This document shows, one piece after another, positions 9,609-17,067 of a stretch of DNA of 64,000 bases. A program made the position numbers and the translations under genes. The first letter of the stretch is position 1. Every line of letters begins with the position of its first letter. Below the pieces are notes generated by a model that saw only the letters and a program-made list of their open reading frames with translations, searched no databases and was not told the origin of the DNA. The DNA is from Streptomyces sp. CB01249. Lineage in GTDB: Bacteria; Actinomycetota; Actinomycetes; Streptomycetales; Streptomycetaceae. The stretch lies in the NCBI RefSeq assembly GCF_001905735.1, contig NZ_LISW01000007.1:23600-87599 (forward strand). Direction: 5' to 3'.

Positions 9609-10889
9609 ATGAACGATTGGCCCGACGGCTGGACCGACGACAACCGCAGCGGCAACCGCTACGGGCAGGGCAGCGCGAGCGAGCGGCCCGAGAGCGCCCG
9701 CTCGATGCCGCACGTCCAGCGCCGCCCGGCCCCGCCGCCGCAGCGCCCCGCGCCGCCGAGGCAGCGCCCGGTGCCGCAGCAGCCCTCGGGCTACGACGAC
9801 GGTAACCCGCAGTACGACAGTGGTTACAACACCGGGCAGGTGTACGGCGGCGGCCGTGGCGCGGGTCATGGCGGCGGCGACCAGGGCCCCGCCCAGGGCC
9901 GTCCCCGCCCCGCGCCGAACTGGGGCCGTCGGATCCGGATCGGCGCGCTGGTCCTGGTCGTCGCGCTGCTCGCCGTCTCCGTGGGCACGTACTTCTGGGC
10001 CGACTCCAAGCTGAACCGCGCCGTCGACCTGTCGAAGGTCATCGAGCGGCCGGAGGCGGGCAAGGGGACGAACTACCTGATCGTCGGCTCGGACAGCCGT
10101 GAGGGCATGACGTCCGAGGACAAGAAGCGGCTCCACACGGGTTCGGCCGACGGCAAGCGGACCGACTCGATGATGATCCTGCACACCGGCGACAACGGCC
10201 CGACGCTGGTCTCGCTGCCGCGTGACTCGAACGTCGAGATCCCGTCGTTCATCGGCTCCGAGTCGGGCAAGAAGTACCCGGCCACGGGCAAGACGACGAA
10301 GCTGAACGCCGCGTACGCCACGGACGGTCCCGAGCTGCTGGTCCGCACGGTCGAGTTCAACACCGGCCTGCACATCGACCACTACGTCGAGATCGGCTTC
10401 GGCGGCTTCGCCAAGATCGTGGACGCGATCGGCGGGGTCGAACTGGACATCCCGAAGGCCTTCAAGGACAAGTGGTCGGGCGCCGACTTCCCGGCCGGCA
10501 AGCAGACCCTCGACGGCCAGCAGGCCCTGGCCTTCGTCCGCACCCGCCACGCCTTCACCTCGGACCTGGACCGTACGAAGAACCAGCAGAAGTTCCTCGC
10601 GGCCCTGGCCAGCCAGACGGCGACCTTCTCCACGATCGTCAACCCGTTCAAGCTGTACCCGACGATGGGCGCGGGCCTGGACACGCTGATCGTGGACAAG
10701 GACATGTCGCTCTGGTCGCTCGGCAAGATGTTCTTCGCGATGAAGGGCGTCACCGGCGGCGACGGCACGTCGATGAACATCCCGATCGCGGGCAACGTGG
10801 GCTCCAACCTCGCCTGGGACAAGGCGAAGGTGAAGAAGCTGGTCGAGCAGCTGAAGAACGACGAGAAGGTCACGGTCACGGAGAACTGA
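9609..10889 (+). CDS. LCP family protein 5, no LytR_C domain
   Basis: 426 residues from ATG 9609. The N-terminal tail (about 1-105) is rich in Pro, Arg, Gln, Gly and Tyr, giving a disordered cytoplasmic region unlike the other four paralogues. One membrane segment (IGALVLVVALLAVSVGTYFW) precedes the LCP domain: NYLIVGSDSREG, RTDSMMILH, VSLPRDSN and AFVRTRHAF. The protein ends just after the LCP domain. Predicted extracytoplasmic glycopolymer transferase. Confidence 0.9.
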   Translation: MNDWPDGWTDDNRSGNRYGQGSASERPESARSMPHVQRRPAPPPQRPAPPRQRPVPQQPSGYDDGNPQYDSGYNTGQVYGGGRGAGHGGGDQGPAQGRPRPAPNWGRRIRIGALVLVVALLAVSVGTYFWADSKLNRAVDLSKVIERPEAGKGTNYLIVGSDSREGMTSEDKKRLHTGSADGKRTDSMMILHTGDNGPTLVSLPRDSNVEIPSFIGSESGKKYPATGKTTKLNAAYATDGPELLVRTVEFNTGLHIDHYVEIGFGGFAKIVDAIGGVELDIPKAFKDKWSGADFPAGKQTLDGQQALAFVRTRHAFTSDLDRTKNQQKFLAALASQTATFSTIVNPFKLYPTMGAGLDTLIVDKDMSLWSLGKMFFAMKGVTGGDGTSMNIPIAGNVGSNLAWDKAKVKKLVEQLKNDEKVTVTEN

Positions 10890-10890
10890 G

Positions 10891-10913
10891 GGGCGGGGCG
10901 CGGGGCCCCGCCC
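10891..10913. terminator. terminator hairpin after LCP 5
   Basis: GGGCGGGGC (10891-10899) pairs with GCCCCGCCC (10905-10913) across loop GCGGG, right after the LCP 5 stop and facing the convergent methyltransferase. Confidence 0.7.
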
Positions 10914-10920
10914 GGGGCCT

Positions 10921-11727
10921 TTACGCCGTCCCGCTCGCCAGCACCGCCGCGTGCGGCAGCGTCAACAGGCCGTCCTCCGCGAGGAATTCTCCGCACAGCG
11001 CGTCGTACTCGCGCTTGGCCGCTGCCACGCCCTCCGGGCCGGCGCTGGTGAGCAGGGTGCCGATCGCGCCGATTCCGGCGGCGGGGCCCGCCCACCAGTC
11101 GTCGGGGGCGGCTCGGTGGTCCCAGGTGTGCGTGTCGGCCTGTACGTCTGCGAGCCCGGCGGCGGTGAGCAGTGCGGCGAGGCCGTCCGGGGTGCGCGCG
11201 AAGTTGCGTTCCTCGTCCACCGTGGCCATCCAGTCGGGCCGGGTGAGCCCGGCGGCCTGGGCGGCGCGGCCCACGAGTGCCTGGCCCGGAGCGCCAGGGA
11301 GCTGCCAGACGGTGACCGCGATCGTGCCTCCGGGGCGGGTGACCCGGCGCATCTCGACCAGCGCCTCCAGGGGGCGGCCGACGTGGTTGATCACAAAGTT
11401 GGCGACGACCGCGTCGAACTCCCCGTCGGCGTACGGCAGCTGGGGCAGTACCCCGGAGCGCACCTCGGCCCCGGGCGCCGCGCGCCGGGTCGCCTCGACC
11501 ATGCCGGGCTCGGCGTCCACGGCCCGGACCGCCGCGCCGCGCCCGAGGGCGGCGGCCGTCACGTTGCCGCTTCCGCACCCCACGTCGAGCAGGCGCGTCC
11601 CGGGCGCGACACCGGCGGCGTCCAGCAGAGCGGGCACGGTGCGGACGCAGAGCCGGGCGGCGGTGCGGGCGTAGGCGTCGGCCTGCCCGCCCCATATCCG
11701 CCGCTCCATCACGTCGAACGCGGTCAT
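10921..11727 (-). CDS. class I SAM-dependent methyltransferase
   Basis: 268 residues. Motif I is RLLDVGCGSGNVTAAAL, followed by VRAVDAEPGMVEATRR (motif II, acidic residue binding the ribose) and FDAVVANFVINHV (motif IV); this is a UbiE/MenG-like small-molecule methyltransferase fold. It is the last gene of a five-gene minus-strand chain and overlaps the gene before it by 4 nt (ATGA). The substrate is unknown; the link to upstream regulators is by position only. Confidence 0.85.
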   Translation of the reverse strand: MTAFDVMERRIWGGQADAYARTAARLCVRTVPALLDAAGVAPGTRLLDVGCGSGNVTAAALGRGAAVRAVDAEPGMVEATRRAAPGAEVRSGVLPQLPYADGEFDAVVANFVINHVGRPLEALVEMRRVTRPGGTIAVTVWQLPGAPGQALVGRAAQAAGLTRPDWMATVDEERNFARTPDGLAALLTAAGLADVQADTHTWDHRAAPDDWWAGPAAGIGAIGTLLTSAGPEGVAAAKREYDALCGEFLAEDGLLTLPHAAVLASGTA

Positions 11728-12212
11728 GTGTCGTCTCCTCCGGTACGGGTGGGGGTCTGCGGTTCCGCTTCGTTCAGGTCCTCGTGCAGGGCGTTGAGTA
11801 TGCGCCCTGTGGGTCCGTCATGCGCGGACTTCTCACCGAGGAACCATCCGGGCAACCGCCCCGCCACCTCGTCCGGCTCGTCACCCCGGTCCGGATCGTC
11901 CAGCACCTGGAGCAACGCGAAGGCGGTCTCCCGGGCGACCTCGCGGGCGATTTCGCCGAGATCCTCGGCGGTCAGCCCGAGCCGCACGGCCCGTTCGACC
12001 GCGCCACCCGCCGCCCCGTCCCTGCGGTAGGCGGCGACCCAGTCGGACGCGGTGGTGCTCCAGGCGTCGATGTCCTGCCACACCATCCGCAGGAACCGGA
12101 ACCGGGCGAGCTGCGGCAGCCCCTCCTCGGCCTCGGACTCGGCCCACCCCTCGGGGTCCTCGGCGCCGAGCGCGTCGAAGAGCCGGGTGAGACTCCCGAT
12201 GTCCTCAGGCAC
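11724..12212 (-). CDS. hypothetical protein in HTH/DUF397 chain
   Basis: 162 residues, GTG start at 12212, overlapping the next upstream gene by 8 nt and the methyltransferase by 4 nt. Acidic, apparently all-helical and cytoplasmic: segments such as IGSLTRLFDALGAED, LARFRFLRMVWQDIDAW and TAEDLGEIAREVARETAFALLQVLDD, no Cys, no membrane segment. I do not recognise a family. Its position between DNA-binding-type genes and a methyltransferase suggests an accessory role in that module. Confidence 0.7.
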   Translation of the reverse strand: MPEDIGSLTRLFDALGAEDPEGWAESEAEEGLPQLARFRFLRMVWQDIDAWSTTASDWVAAYRRDGAAGGAVERAVRLGLTAEDLGEIAREVARETAFALLQVLDDPDRGDEPDEVAGRLPGWFLGEKSAHDGPTGRILNALHEDLNEAEPQTPTRTGGDDT

Positions 12213-12663
12213 CGCGGAAGTTACGGGACAGCCAGGGGCTGAGCATGGCGCGCGGCACCAGTTCCTTGTACGTCTCGTCCCCGGGCAGCGGCACGACGAG
12301 CCACTGCCCCGGCGGGAAGAACCGGCCCTTCACGTACGCCATCCCGCCGTACACGGACCGCAGGAACGCGGGCACGGAGTCCCTGGGCACGTCCTCGAAG
12401 ACCACCCCGTCGACGGTGATCCGCGCGTCGTCCTCCGGGAAGACCTGCACGGTGACGGCCGGAACCCCGCCCAGCTCGATGAACGCCTCGTGCGGCAGCG
12501 ACCCGTCCGCGTCCACCACGGCGAACGCCCCCGCGGAGTCCCGCCGGGAGGTCTGGTCGGCCCCGATGTCGTCGGTGACCGTCACCTCCAGGTTGTACGC
12601 CTCGGCGACTTCCCGTACGGCGGTGACGGCGGCCTCGGTGGTGGGCAGGTGGGGGTGCGTCAT
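12205..12663 (-). CDS. hypothetical protein in HTH/DUF397 chain
   Basis: 152 residues, ATG start at 12663 overlapping the DUF397 gene by 4 nt. Mixed alpha/beta pattern with alternating strands (EAFIELGGVPAVTVQVFPEDD, ITVDGVVFEDVP) and a hydrophobic segment GQWLVVPLPGDETYKELVP near the C-terminus. No signal peptide and no recognised domain. Chain position implies co-translation with its neighbours. Confidence 0.7.
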   Translation of the reverse strand: MTHPHLPTTEAAVTAVREVAEAYNLEVTVTDDIGADQTSRRDSAGAFAVVDADGSLPHEAFIELGGVPAVTVQVFPEDDARITVDGVVFEDVPRDSVPAFLRSVYGGMAYVKGRFFPPGQWLVVPLPGDETYKELVPRAMLSPWLSRNFRGA

Positions 12664-12872
12664 GCGGCGTGGGCCGCGTGGGCGACGAAGGCCGCCCAGG
12701 CATGCGGGGCGTGCGCGAGGTGGGGGCGGTGGATGTCCTTGGAGTCCCGGACGAGGACGGTGCCGGGGACGGCGGCGACCTCGACGCAGTCGCCCTCGTT
12801 GCCGTTGCTGCTGTAGCTGCTCTTGATCCAGAACAACTCGAAGTCACCCTGCGCAGAAGTTCCGCAGTTCAT
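12660..12872 (-). CDS. DUF397 domain-containing protein
   Basis: 70 residues. The core WIKSSYSSNGNEGDCVEVAAV followed by VLVRDSKD is the classic DUF397 pattern. In Streptomyces these small proteins are nearly always encoded next to an HTH-DUF5753 regulator, as here; some pairs behave like toxin-antitoxin or developmental switches (WhiJ-type). Its start overlaps the regulator stop by 4 nt (ATGA). The C-terminal part is unusually rich in Ala and His (HAPHAWAAFVAHAAHAA). Confidence 0.9.
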   Translation of the reverse strand: MNCGTSAQGDFELFWIKSSYSSNGNEGDCVEVAAVPGTVLVRDSKDIHRPHLAHAPHAWAAFVAHAAHAA

Positions 12873-13723
12873 GTCGCTCCCAATACTCGCTCAATGAGGG
12901 CCCGAGTCTCCCCAGGAGTGAGAGCCTCGGCCCGGATGATGCCATGCCGCAGGTCGAGGATACGGAGGTGCCTCGCGTCGGTGACCCGGCGTCCGTTGAA
13001 CGCTCCATGTGAACGCCCGATCGCCGTGCCGTCCGCGAACTTCAACAGGTTGATGTCGCCGTCCATCCCCGGATGAGCCTCGCGATGCGTCGGCATGACC
13101 TGGAGCGTGACATTGCGCATGTCTCCCACCTCCAGCAATCGTTCAAGCTGCCGCCGCCACTCCATTCTGCCTCCGATGGGCCGCATGAGTGCTGACTCCT
13201 CCTGGACGAAGTTGAGGGAGGGCGCGGGCAAACGCTCGAAGATCGACTGTCGAGCCATGCGCGCGGCGACCATCCGCTCCACCTCGTCCTGCGAGTACGG
13301 CGGCTGCCGGGCCTCGAACAGCGCCCGCGCATGGCCCGGGGTCTGCAACAGCCCATGCAAGCCGTGCGCCACGTAGGCCGAGAGCTCGACTGCCTTCGCT
13401 TCCGCACTCGCCAGATCCCGAACCTTCTTCGGGTACCGCACGACCGCCAAGTCCTGCTTCATCACAGCGATCTTGCCGTGCGCACCCAAGAGGTCATCCG
13501 ACTTGTCCAGATACTCGGGCCGGGGGATGCGCCTGCCGCCCTCCACCTTGTAGATCAGGTCCTCCCCGTACCCGATCAGCACTCCGAACTCCGCCGCCCG
13601 CATCCCCGCCGCCTCGCGCCACGCCTTGAGCTGGCGGCCCACGGCGGCGACCACCGCCGCGCCCGACTCGTCCTCGGGATCGACGTCCCAACCGTGCTCG
13701 TCCGTCTCGTTGTTGGCGTTCAT
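12869..13723 (-). CDS. HTH regulator with DUF5753 domain (Scr1/WhiJ type)
   Basis: 284 residues from ATG 13723, chosen for the GGAAGTGGGG ahead of it and because the family starts near here; the frame is open another 78 codons upstream. An XRE helix-turn-helix lies at about 25-85 (LKAWREAAGMRAAEFGVLIGYGEDLIYKVEGG) and a DUF5753 domain follows, with the GLLQTPGHARALFEA motif and ERMVAARMARQSIFER. First gene of a five-gene overlapping chain. Repeated GCCGGACA motifs upstream (13786-13823) are candidate operators. Confidence 0.88.
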   Translation of the reverse strand: MNANNETDEHGWDVDPEDESGAAVVAAVGRQLKAWREAAGMRAAEFGVLIGYGEDLIYKVEGGRRIPRPEYLDKSDDLLGAHGKIAVMKQDLAVVRYPKKVRDLASAEAKAVELSAYVAHGLHGLLQTPGHARALFEARQPPYSQDEVERMVAARMARQSIFERLPAPSLNFVQEESALMRPIGGRMEWRRQLERLLEVGDMRNVTLQVMPTHREAHPGMDGDINLLKFADGTAIGRSHGAFNGRRVTDARHLRILDLRHGIIRAEALTPGETRALIERVLGAT

Positions 13724-13785
13724 CCGTACCCCACTTCCGACGTGCGTGCCTTTGTTCCTCAACCGCTGACGTCCCCACACGTCAC

Positions 13786-13823
13786 GCCGGACAGCCGGGA
13801 CAACGCCGGACAAGCGCCGGACA
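13786..13823. repeat. three GCCGGACA iterated motifs
   Basis: GCCGGACA occurs at 13786-13793, 13805-13812 and 13816-13823, about 60-100 bp upstream of the HTH-DUF5753 start. Spacing is 19 and 11 bp (two and one helical turns), as expected for cooperative binding on one DNA face. Binding by the neighbouring regulator is inference. Confidence 0.45.
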
Positions 13824-13845
13824 TTCACCGTAAGCAGGCGCGGGC

Positions 13846-13875
13846 CACCGGGTCGTGGGTTTCCACGACCCGGTG
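13846..13875. other. perfect 13-bp hairpin with GTTT loop
   Basis: 13846-13858 is the exact reverse complement of 13863-13875, with loop GTTT. It lies upstream of genes on both sides, so it is not an ordinary terminator. It may be an operator dyad, or a terminator left from a lost gene. Confidence 0.45.
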
Positions 13876-14125
13876 CGCCACGACGCGGAAGCCCGCGACC
13901 CGGTACGCCACGACGCCAAACGCTTTGAAAGAACCTCGGGAAAGAACCCAACCCCACCCCACCCGAACCCCGTCCGAACGCCGATCACTCGCGCGGGTGA
14001 CAAATGGCAACTGAGCTGGATTTGGGGTCGGTTGTCGGGCATATGCTCCCGGCAACAACCCCAGACACGCGTCGACCCCGACCGGGACCTGCAATCCCAG
14101 CCGGGGCCTGACCACCGAGGAAGAA

Positions 14126-15019
14126 ATGACCTTCCCGATGACTGCCCAGCAGGCTATCGCGCCCCCGTGCGCCCCGCCCGGTTCTCCCGGCGACGTCACA
14201 CCGACCTCCGGTGTCATCCACGTCAACTCCCGCCACACGTCCGGCTTCACGGTCATCGGCAACCACCTCGCCCAGCACGGGGACCTGTCCCTCCTCGCGA
14301 TCGGGCTCGCCGTCCACATCCAGTCGCTGCCCGAGGGCGCGAAGATCGGCGTCAAGGTGCTCGCCGCGCGCTTCCCGGAGAGCGAGATGCGGATCGCAGC
14401 CGCGCTGCGCGAGCTGGAGGCGGCGGGCTACCTGCGCCGCATCCGCGTACGCCTGCGGGACGGCCGCGTACGCACGCGTACGGAGTCGCACAACCGGCCG
14501 TACGCGATGGCCCCGACGCCGCCGGTGCCGTACGAGGCCCCGCGCGCCACGACTCCGCCGTCCACCACGACGTACGACCGCCCGCGCGCAGCCGCTCCGA
14601 CGCCCCTGCCTCGTGAGCCGCGCACCGAGCCGAAGTCCTGCGCGACGCCCGCGCCCCGCACCCCCGTCCTCCACCGGACCGCCGCCCTGCTCCTCGCCGA
14701 CCTCCGCCGCCACGCGCCCGTGCTGACGCTCTCCGAGGCGGACATCGCCGCCCTCGCCCCGGGGGTCGCCGCCTGGCTCGAACGCGAAGCGCACCCCGAC
14801 GCCATCCGCCGGGCCCTCACCACGGACCTCCCGGCCCCCCTCGCCCACCCGGCGCGCCTCCTCCGCCACCGGATCACCACCCTCCTGCCACCCCCGCTCC
14901 CGGCCCCGGCCGCGCCACCCACGGTCATCCCCCTCCAGAACTGCGACGACTGCAACCGAGCCTTCCGCGCCCCGGAACCGGGCCAGTGCCGCGACTGCCG
15001 GAACGGCGGTTTCCAGTAA
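14126..15019 (+). CDS. winged-helix domain protein with C-terminal Cys4 zinc site
   Basis: 297 residues. Residues about 30-110 look like a helix-turn-helix/winged helix as found in replication-initiator or GntR-like folds (HLAQHGDLSLLAIGLAVHIQSLPEGAKIGV, then EMRIAAALRELEAAGYLRRI and a basic strand). A long Pro/Thr/Arg-rich linker follows, then a helical segment and a C-terminal CxxC-x11-CxxC (C273, C276, C288, C291), likely a zinc ribbon. Such proteins are common in Streptomyces and usually annotated only as HTH or hypothetical. GAGGAAGAA provides the ribosome site. Role unknown; DNA binding is inferred. Confidence 0.75.
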   Translation: MTFPMTAQQAIAPPCAPPGSPGDVTPTSGVIHVNSRHTSGFTVIGNHLAQHGDLSLLAIGLAVHIQSLPEGAKIGVKVLAARFPESEMRIAAALRELEAAGYLRRIRVRLRDGRVRTRTESHNRPYAMAPTPPVPYEAPRATTPPSTTTYDRPRAAAPTPLPREPRTEPKSCATPAPRTPVLHRTAALLLADLRRHAPVLTLSEADIAALAPGVAAWLEREAHPDAIRRALTTDLPAPLAHPARLLRHRITTLLPPPLPAPAAPPTVIPLQNCDDCNRAFRAPEPGQCRDCRNGGFQ

Positions 15020-15096
15020 CGGAAACTCAGCCCTCTTGCTCCCGGGCAACGGGGCAGCAAGCATCGGATCACCGCCCCTGTCCGTAAGGAGACTCC

Positions 15097-15288
15097 GTGA
15101 AGCTGACACGACTGGTTGGCCAGTGCGACGAGGGCGAGTGCCCTGCGATCTACACGACGGACCGGGGAACACTCGCCGTCCAGGGAAGCCTTTTAGCCGA
15201 CCACGGACTGGATCTTCCCGCTCACGAGTCTCTGGTGGAAATTCCCGTCGAGCTCATCCGAAAGGCCGTCCGTGACAACCTCATCTAA
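15097..15288 (+). CDS. 63-residue hypothetical protein with TTA codon
   Basis: Small cytoplasmic protein: MKLTRLVGQCDEGECPAIY at the start, with C10 and C15 in a CxxxxC arrangement, and a C-terminal helix (ELIRKAVRDNLI). AAGGAGACTCC ahead of the ATG is a good ribosome site. Leu33 is encoded by TTA (15193-15195), so full translation should need the UAA leucine tRNA. The DUF6879 start lies inside this gene (17-nt overlap), so blocking translation here would probably also reduce the downstream genes. A similar small gene often sits before DUF6879 genes in Streptomyces. Confidence 0.82.
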   Translation: MKLTRLVGQCDEGECPAIYTTDRGTLAVQGSLLADHGLDLPAHESLVEIPVELIRKAVRDNLI

Positions 15289-15799
15289 GTCCCTCGGAGA
15301 CTGGCTCGAAGGCTTCGAACGAGAAGCGTTCCGGCTGGAGACTTTGGACGACTACAGCAAATCGGGCGGAGTGGAGGCATACCAAGCTTTTCTCGCCGGA
15401 GAGCCACAGCCGGAAAGTTACAGAACCTCCGGCTGGATCACGACGGTCGGAAACGCGGTCCGGTCAGGGAAGCGAATCTATCGCGTACACATTCTCGCTC
15501 GCCCGTTGACGGACTATCTACGTTTCGAACTGTCCTGGGGATACCGGCGCAACATGGCTGCCGGTGAGGAGTTCTACATCTTGGACACCACCACACAGGG
15601 AAACCCCATCCCGGATGCACCGGATTTCTGGATGTTCGACGAGCGAACTGTCGGGAGGATGAGCTACACGCCGGACGGCAGGTACACCGGCTCCGAATTC
15701 CTCGGAGAGGACCGACTGCCGACGTACCTGACGTTCAGGGACAAGGCGATGGAGCATGCCACCCCCTTCACCGATTGGTGGGCGAAGTACGGCGAGTGA
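15272..15799 (+). CDS. DUF6879 family protein
   Basis: 175 residues from GTG 15272. Matches the DUF6879 pattern: an N-terminal LGDWLEGFEREAFRLETLDDY, then a GEPQPESYRTSGWITTVGNAVRSGKRIYRVHILARPLTDYLRFELSWGY-like core (quoted in parts) and WMFDERTVGRMSYTPDGRYTGSE. Cytoplasmic, many aromatic residues. In actinomycetes it is encoded beside an HTH-DUF5753 regulator, as here (4-nt GTGA overlap with the next gene), which suggests a functional pair comparable to DUF397/HTH. Biochemical function not known to me. Confidence 0.85.
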   Translation: MTTSSKSLGDWLEGFEREAFRLETLDDYSKSGGVEAYQAFLAGEPQPESYRTSGWITTVGNAVRSGKRIYRVHILARPLTDYLRFELSWGYRRNMAAGEEFYILDTTTQGNPIPDAPDFWMFDERTVGRMSYTPDGRYTGSEFLGEDRLPTYLTFRDKAMEHATPFTDWWAKYGE

Positions 15800-16548
15800 A
15801 CAAACACAGCCTCGGACCTGCGCTACGGGCATTGCGGGAGTCCTCCGGACTCGAAGCCAAAGCAGTTGCCCGTGGCGCTGCCATGTCCCGGTCCAAGCTG
15901 TCGAAGATCGAGAACGGGAACACGGCTCCGAGCGTCACCGACGTCGACTGCATCCTCACCGCCATAGGCGTATCGGATGAAGTGAAGGCCGAGTACATGG
16001 CCGCAGCCAGAGAGGCAGCGACGGAAGCCACGGCGTGGCGGCTGATTCGACGGCTGGGCTACAGCCGCAAACAGCAACAGGTCCAGGCCCTCGAATCACA
16101 GACCACGCTGCTGCGCCTGTTCCAGCCTTCTCTGGTCCCCGGCCTGCTCCAGACGCCTGAGTACGTGCGGGCAGTCTTCGCTCGACGGCGCTTGAGCGAA
16201 GCACAGTTGGAACGAACGATCGGCGCAAGACTGGCGCGGCAGAGCGTCCTGTACTCAGAAGGAAAGACATTCCGTTTCGTCATCACGGAGTCGGTTCTCC
16301 GATGGCGGATCGTTCCACCCCTGGTGCTCGTCGGGCAGCTCGATCGGCTGATTTCAGCGTCCCGGCTACCCAACGTGGACATCAGAGTCATCGAACCATC
16401 GGCCCCGCAACGCGATTTTCCGGGGCACTCGTTCTCGATCAAGGATGACCGAATCGTCACGATCGCGTACGCTCGTTCCGGCGAGGAAATGAGAGCGCTG
16501 ATCGGTCGCATCCGGGACGAGCTTTTGCGTGAACAGGAAACCGCCTAG
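15796..16548 (+). CDS. HTH regulator with DUF5753 domain
   Basis: 250 residues from GTG 15796, which overlaps the DUF6879 stop as GTGA. The XRE HTH is at about 5-60 (LRALRESSGLEAKAVARGAAMSRSKLSKIENG), followed by DUF5753 with LVPGLLQTPEYVRAVFARR and RTIGARLARQSVLY. A paralogue of the regulator at 12869-13723. Third gene of the TTA-headed operon. Translational coupling suggests tight stoichiometry with DUF6879. Confidence 0.88.
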   Translation: MNKHSLGPALRALRESSGLEAKAVARGAAMSRSKLSKIENGNTAPSVTDVDCILTAIGVSDEVKAEYMAAAREAATEATAWRLIRRLGYSRKQQQVQALESQTTLLRLFQPSLVPGLLQTPEYVRAVFARRRLSEAQLERTIGARLARQSVLYSEGKTFRFVITESVLRWRIVPPLVLVGQLDRLISASRLPNVDIRVIEPSAPQRDFPGHSFSIKDDRIVTIAYARSGEEMRALIGRIRDELLREQETA

Positions 16549-16566
16549 GAACCGGCCCCGCACCCA

Positions 16567-16582
16567 GTCACGATGAGGTGAC
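16567..16582. promoter_or_regulatory. inverted repeat GTCAC-N6-GTGAC
   Basis: GTCAC (16567-16571) and GTGAC (16578-16582) form a dyad in the 61-nt gap before the GRDP-like gene, followed by a second GTGACGAA copy near 16593. Candidate operator for the HTH gene just upstream; inference only. Confidence 0.35.
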
Positions 16583-16609
16583 GAATCCCGAAGTGACGAA
16601 GGGTGCAGC

Positions 16610-17050
16610 ATGGCAACCACGGTAAAAACTCCTGTCGCCCTGCGACGCGGACGGGACCTTCTCGATCCCGAACTGTTCGAGAAGGTGTCCGAGTTCTGCG
16701 CCACGGAGTACGGCCACGAAATGTGCACGGCGCGAAACGTCGTGGACCAGGCCCTCGCCTTTCTCAAGGTCATGGGCGATACCCGAGCGTTCGACATGTC
16801 ACCGTCCCGGATCGTCGACCCGGGCTGGCACTCGTTCGCGCTCCATACGCGCGTCTACGCCGCCTGGTGCCAGGAGCAGTTCGGCTACTTCCTGGACCAC
16901 GAACCCGGGGCCGCCGTCCGCACACGCCCGCTGATCGGTTCCGTGGTGGAGCGAGTCAGGGCAGCCGGCTTCTACGTCGACGAGCGGATGTGGGGCGTGG
17001 CGAAGGAATGCAACGCTCCGGCCTGCTGCGGCGACGGCGACGGTTGCTGA
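16610..17050 (+). CDS. GRDP-like (glycine-rich domain protein) family protein, Cys-rich tail
   Basis: 146 residues. The helical body has the hallmark PGWHSFALHTRVYAAWC (W73, H74, H79), which matches the conserved D-x-x-WH-x-H-x-x-x-T/R-x-Y stretch of GRDP-like proteins (plants and actinobacteria). The tail is Cys-rich (C134, C139, C140, C146) and ends GDGDGC, which could bind metal or be modified. No signal peptide. Lies 61 nt after the HTH-DUF5753 gene and 17 nt before the next unknown gene. Function unknown; the family call rests on one motif. Confidence 0.62.
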   Translation: MATTVKTPVALRRGRDLLDPELFEKVSEFCATEYGHEMCTARNVVDQALAFLKVMGDTRAFDMSPSRIVDPGWHSFALHTRVYAAWCQEQFGYFLDHEPGAAVRTRPLIGSVVERVRAAGFYVDERMWGVAKECNAPACCGDGDGC

Positions 17051-17067
17051 ACGAAGGCGCGCCGCCC

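Larger units (their letters stand above)
13724..14125. other. 402-nt divergent intergenic region
   Basis: No gene seen. It separates the minus-strand HTH gene from the plus-strand winged-helix gene and must hold both promoters. It contains three GCCGGACA copies, a perfect 13-bp hairpin, and an imperfect direct repeat (CGACCCGGTGCGCCACGACG near 13866 and CGACCCGGTACGCCACGACG near 13896). The part near 13915-13960 is less GC-rich. A GAGGAAGAA ribosome site serves the gene at 14126. Confidence 0.6.
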
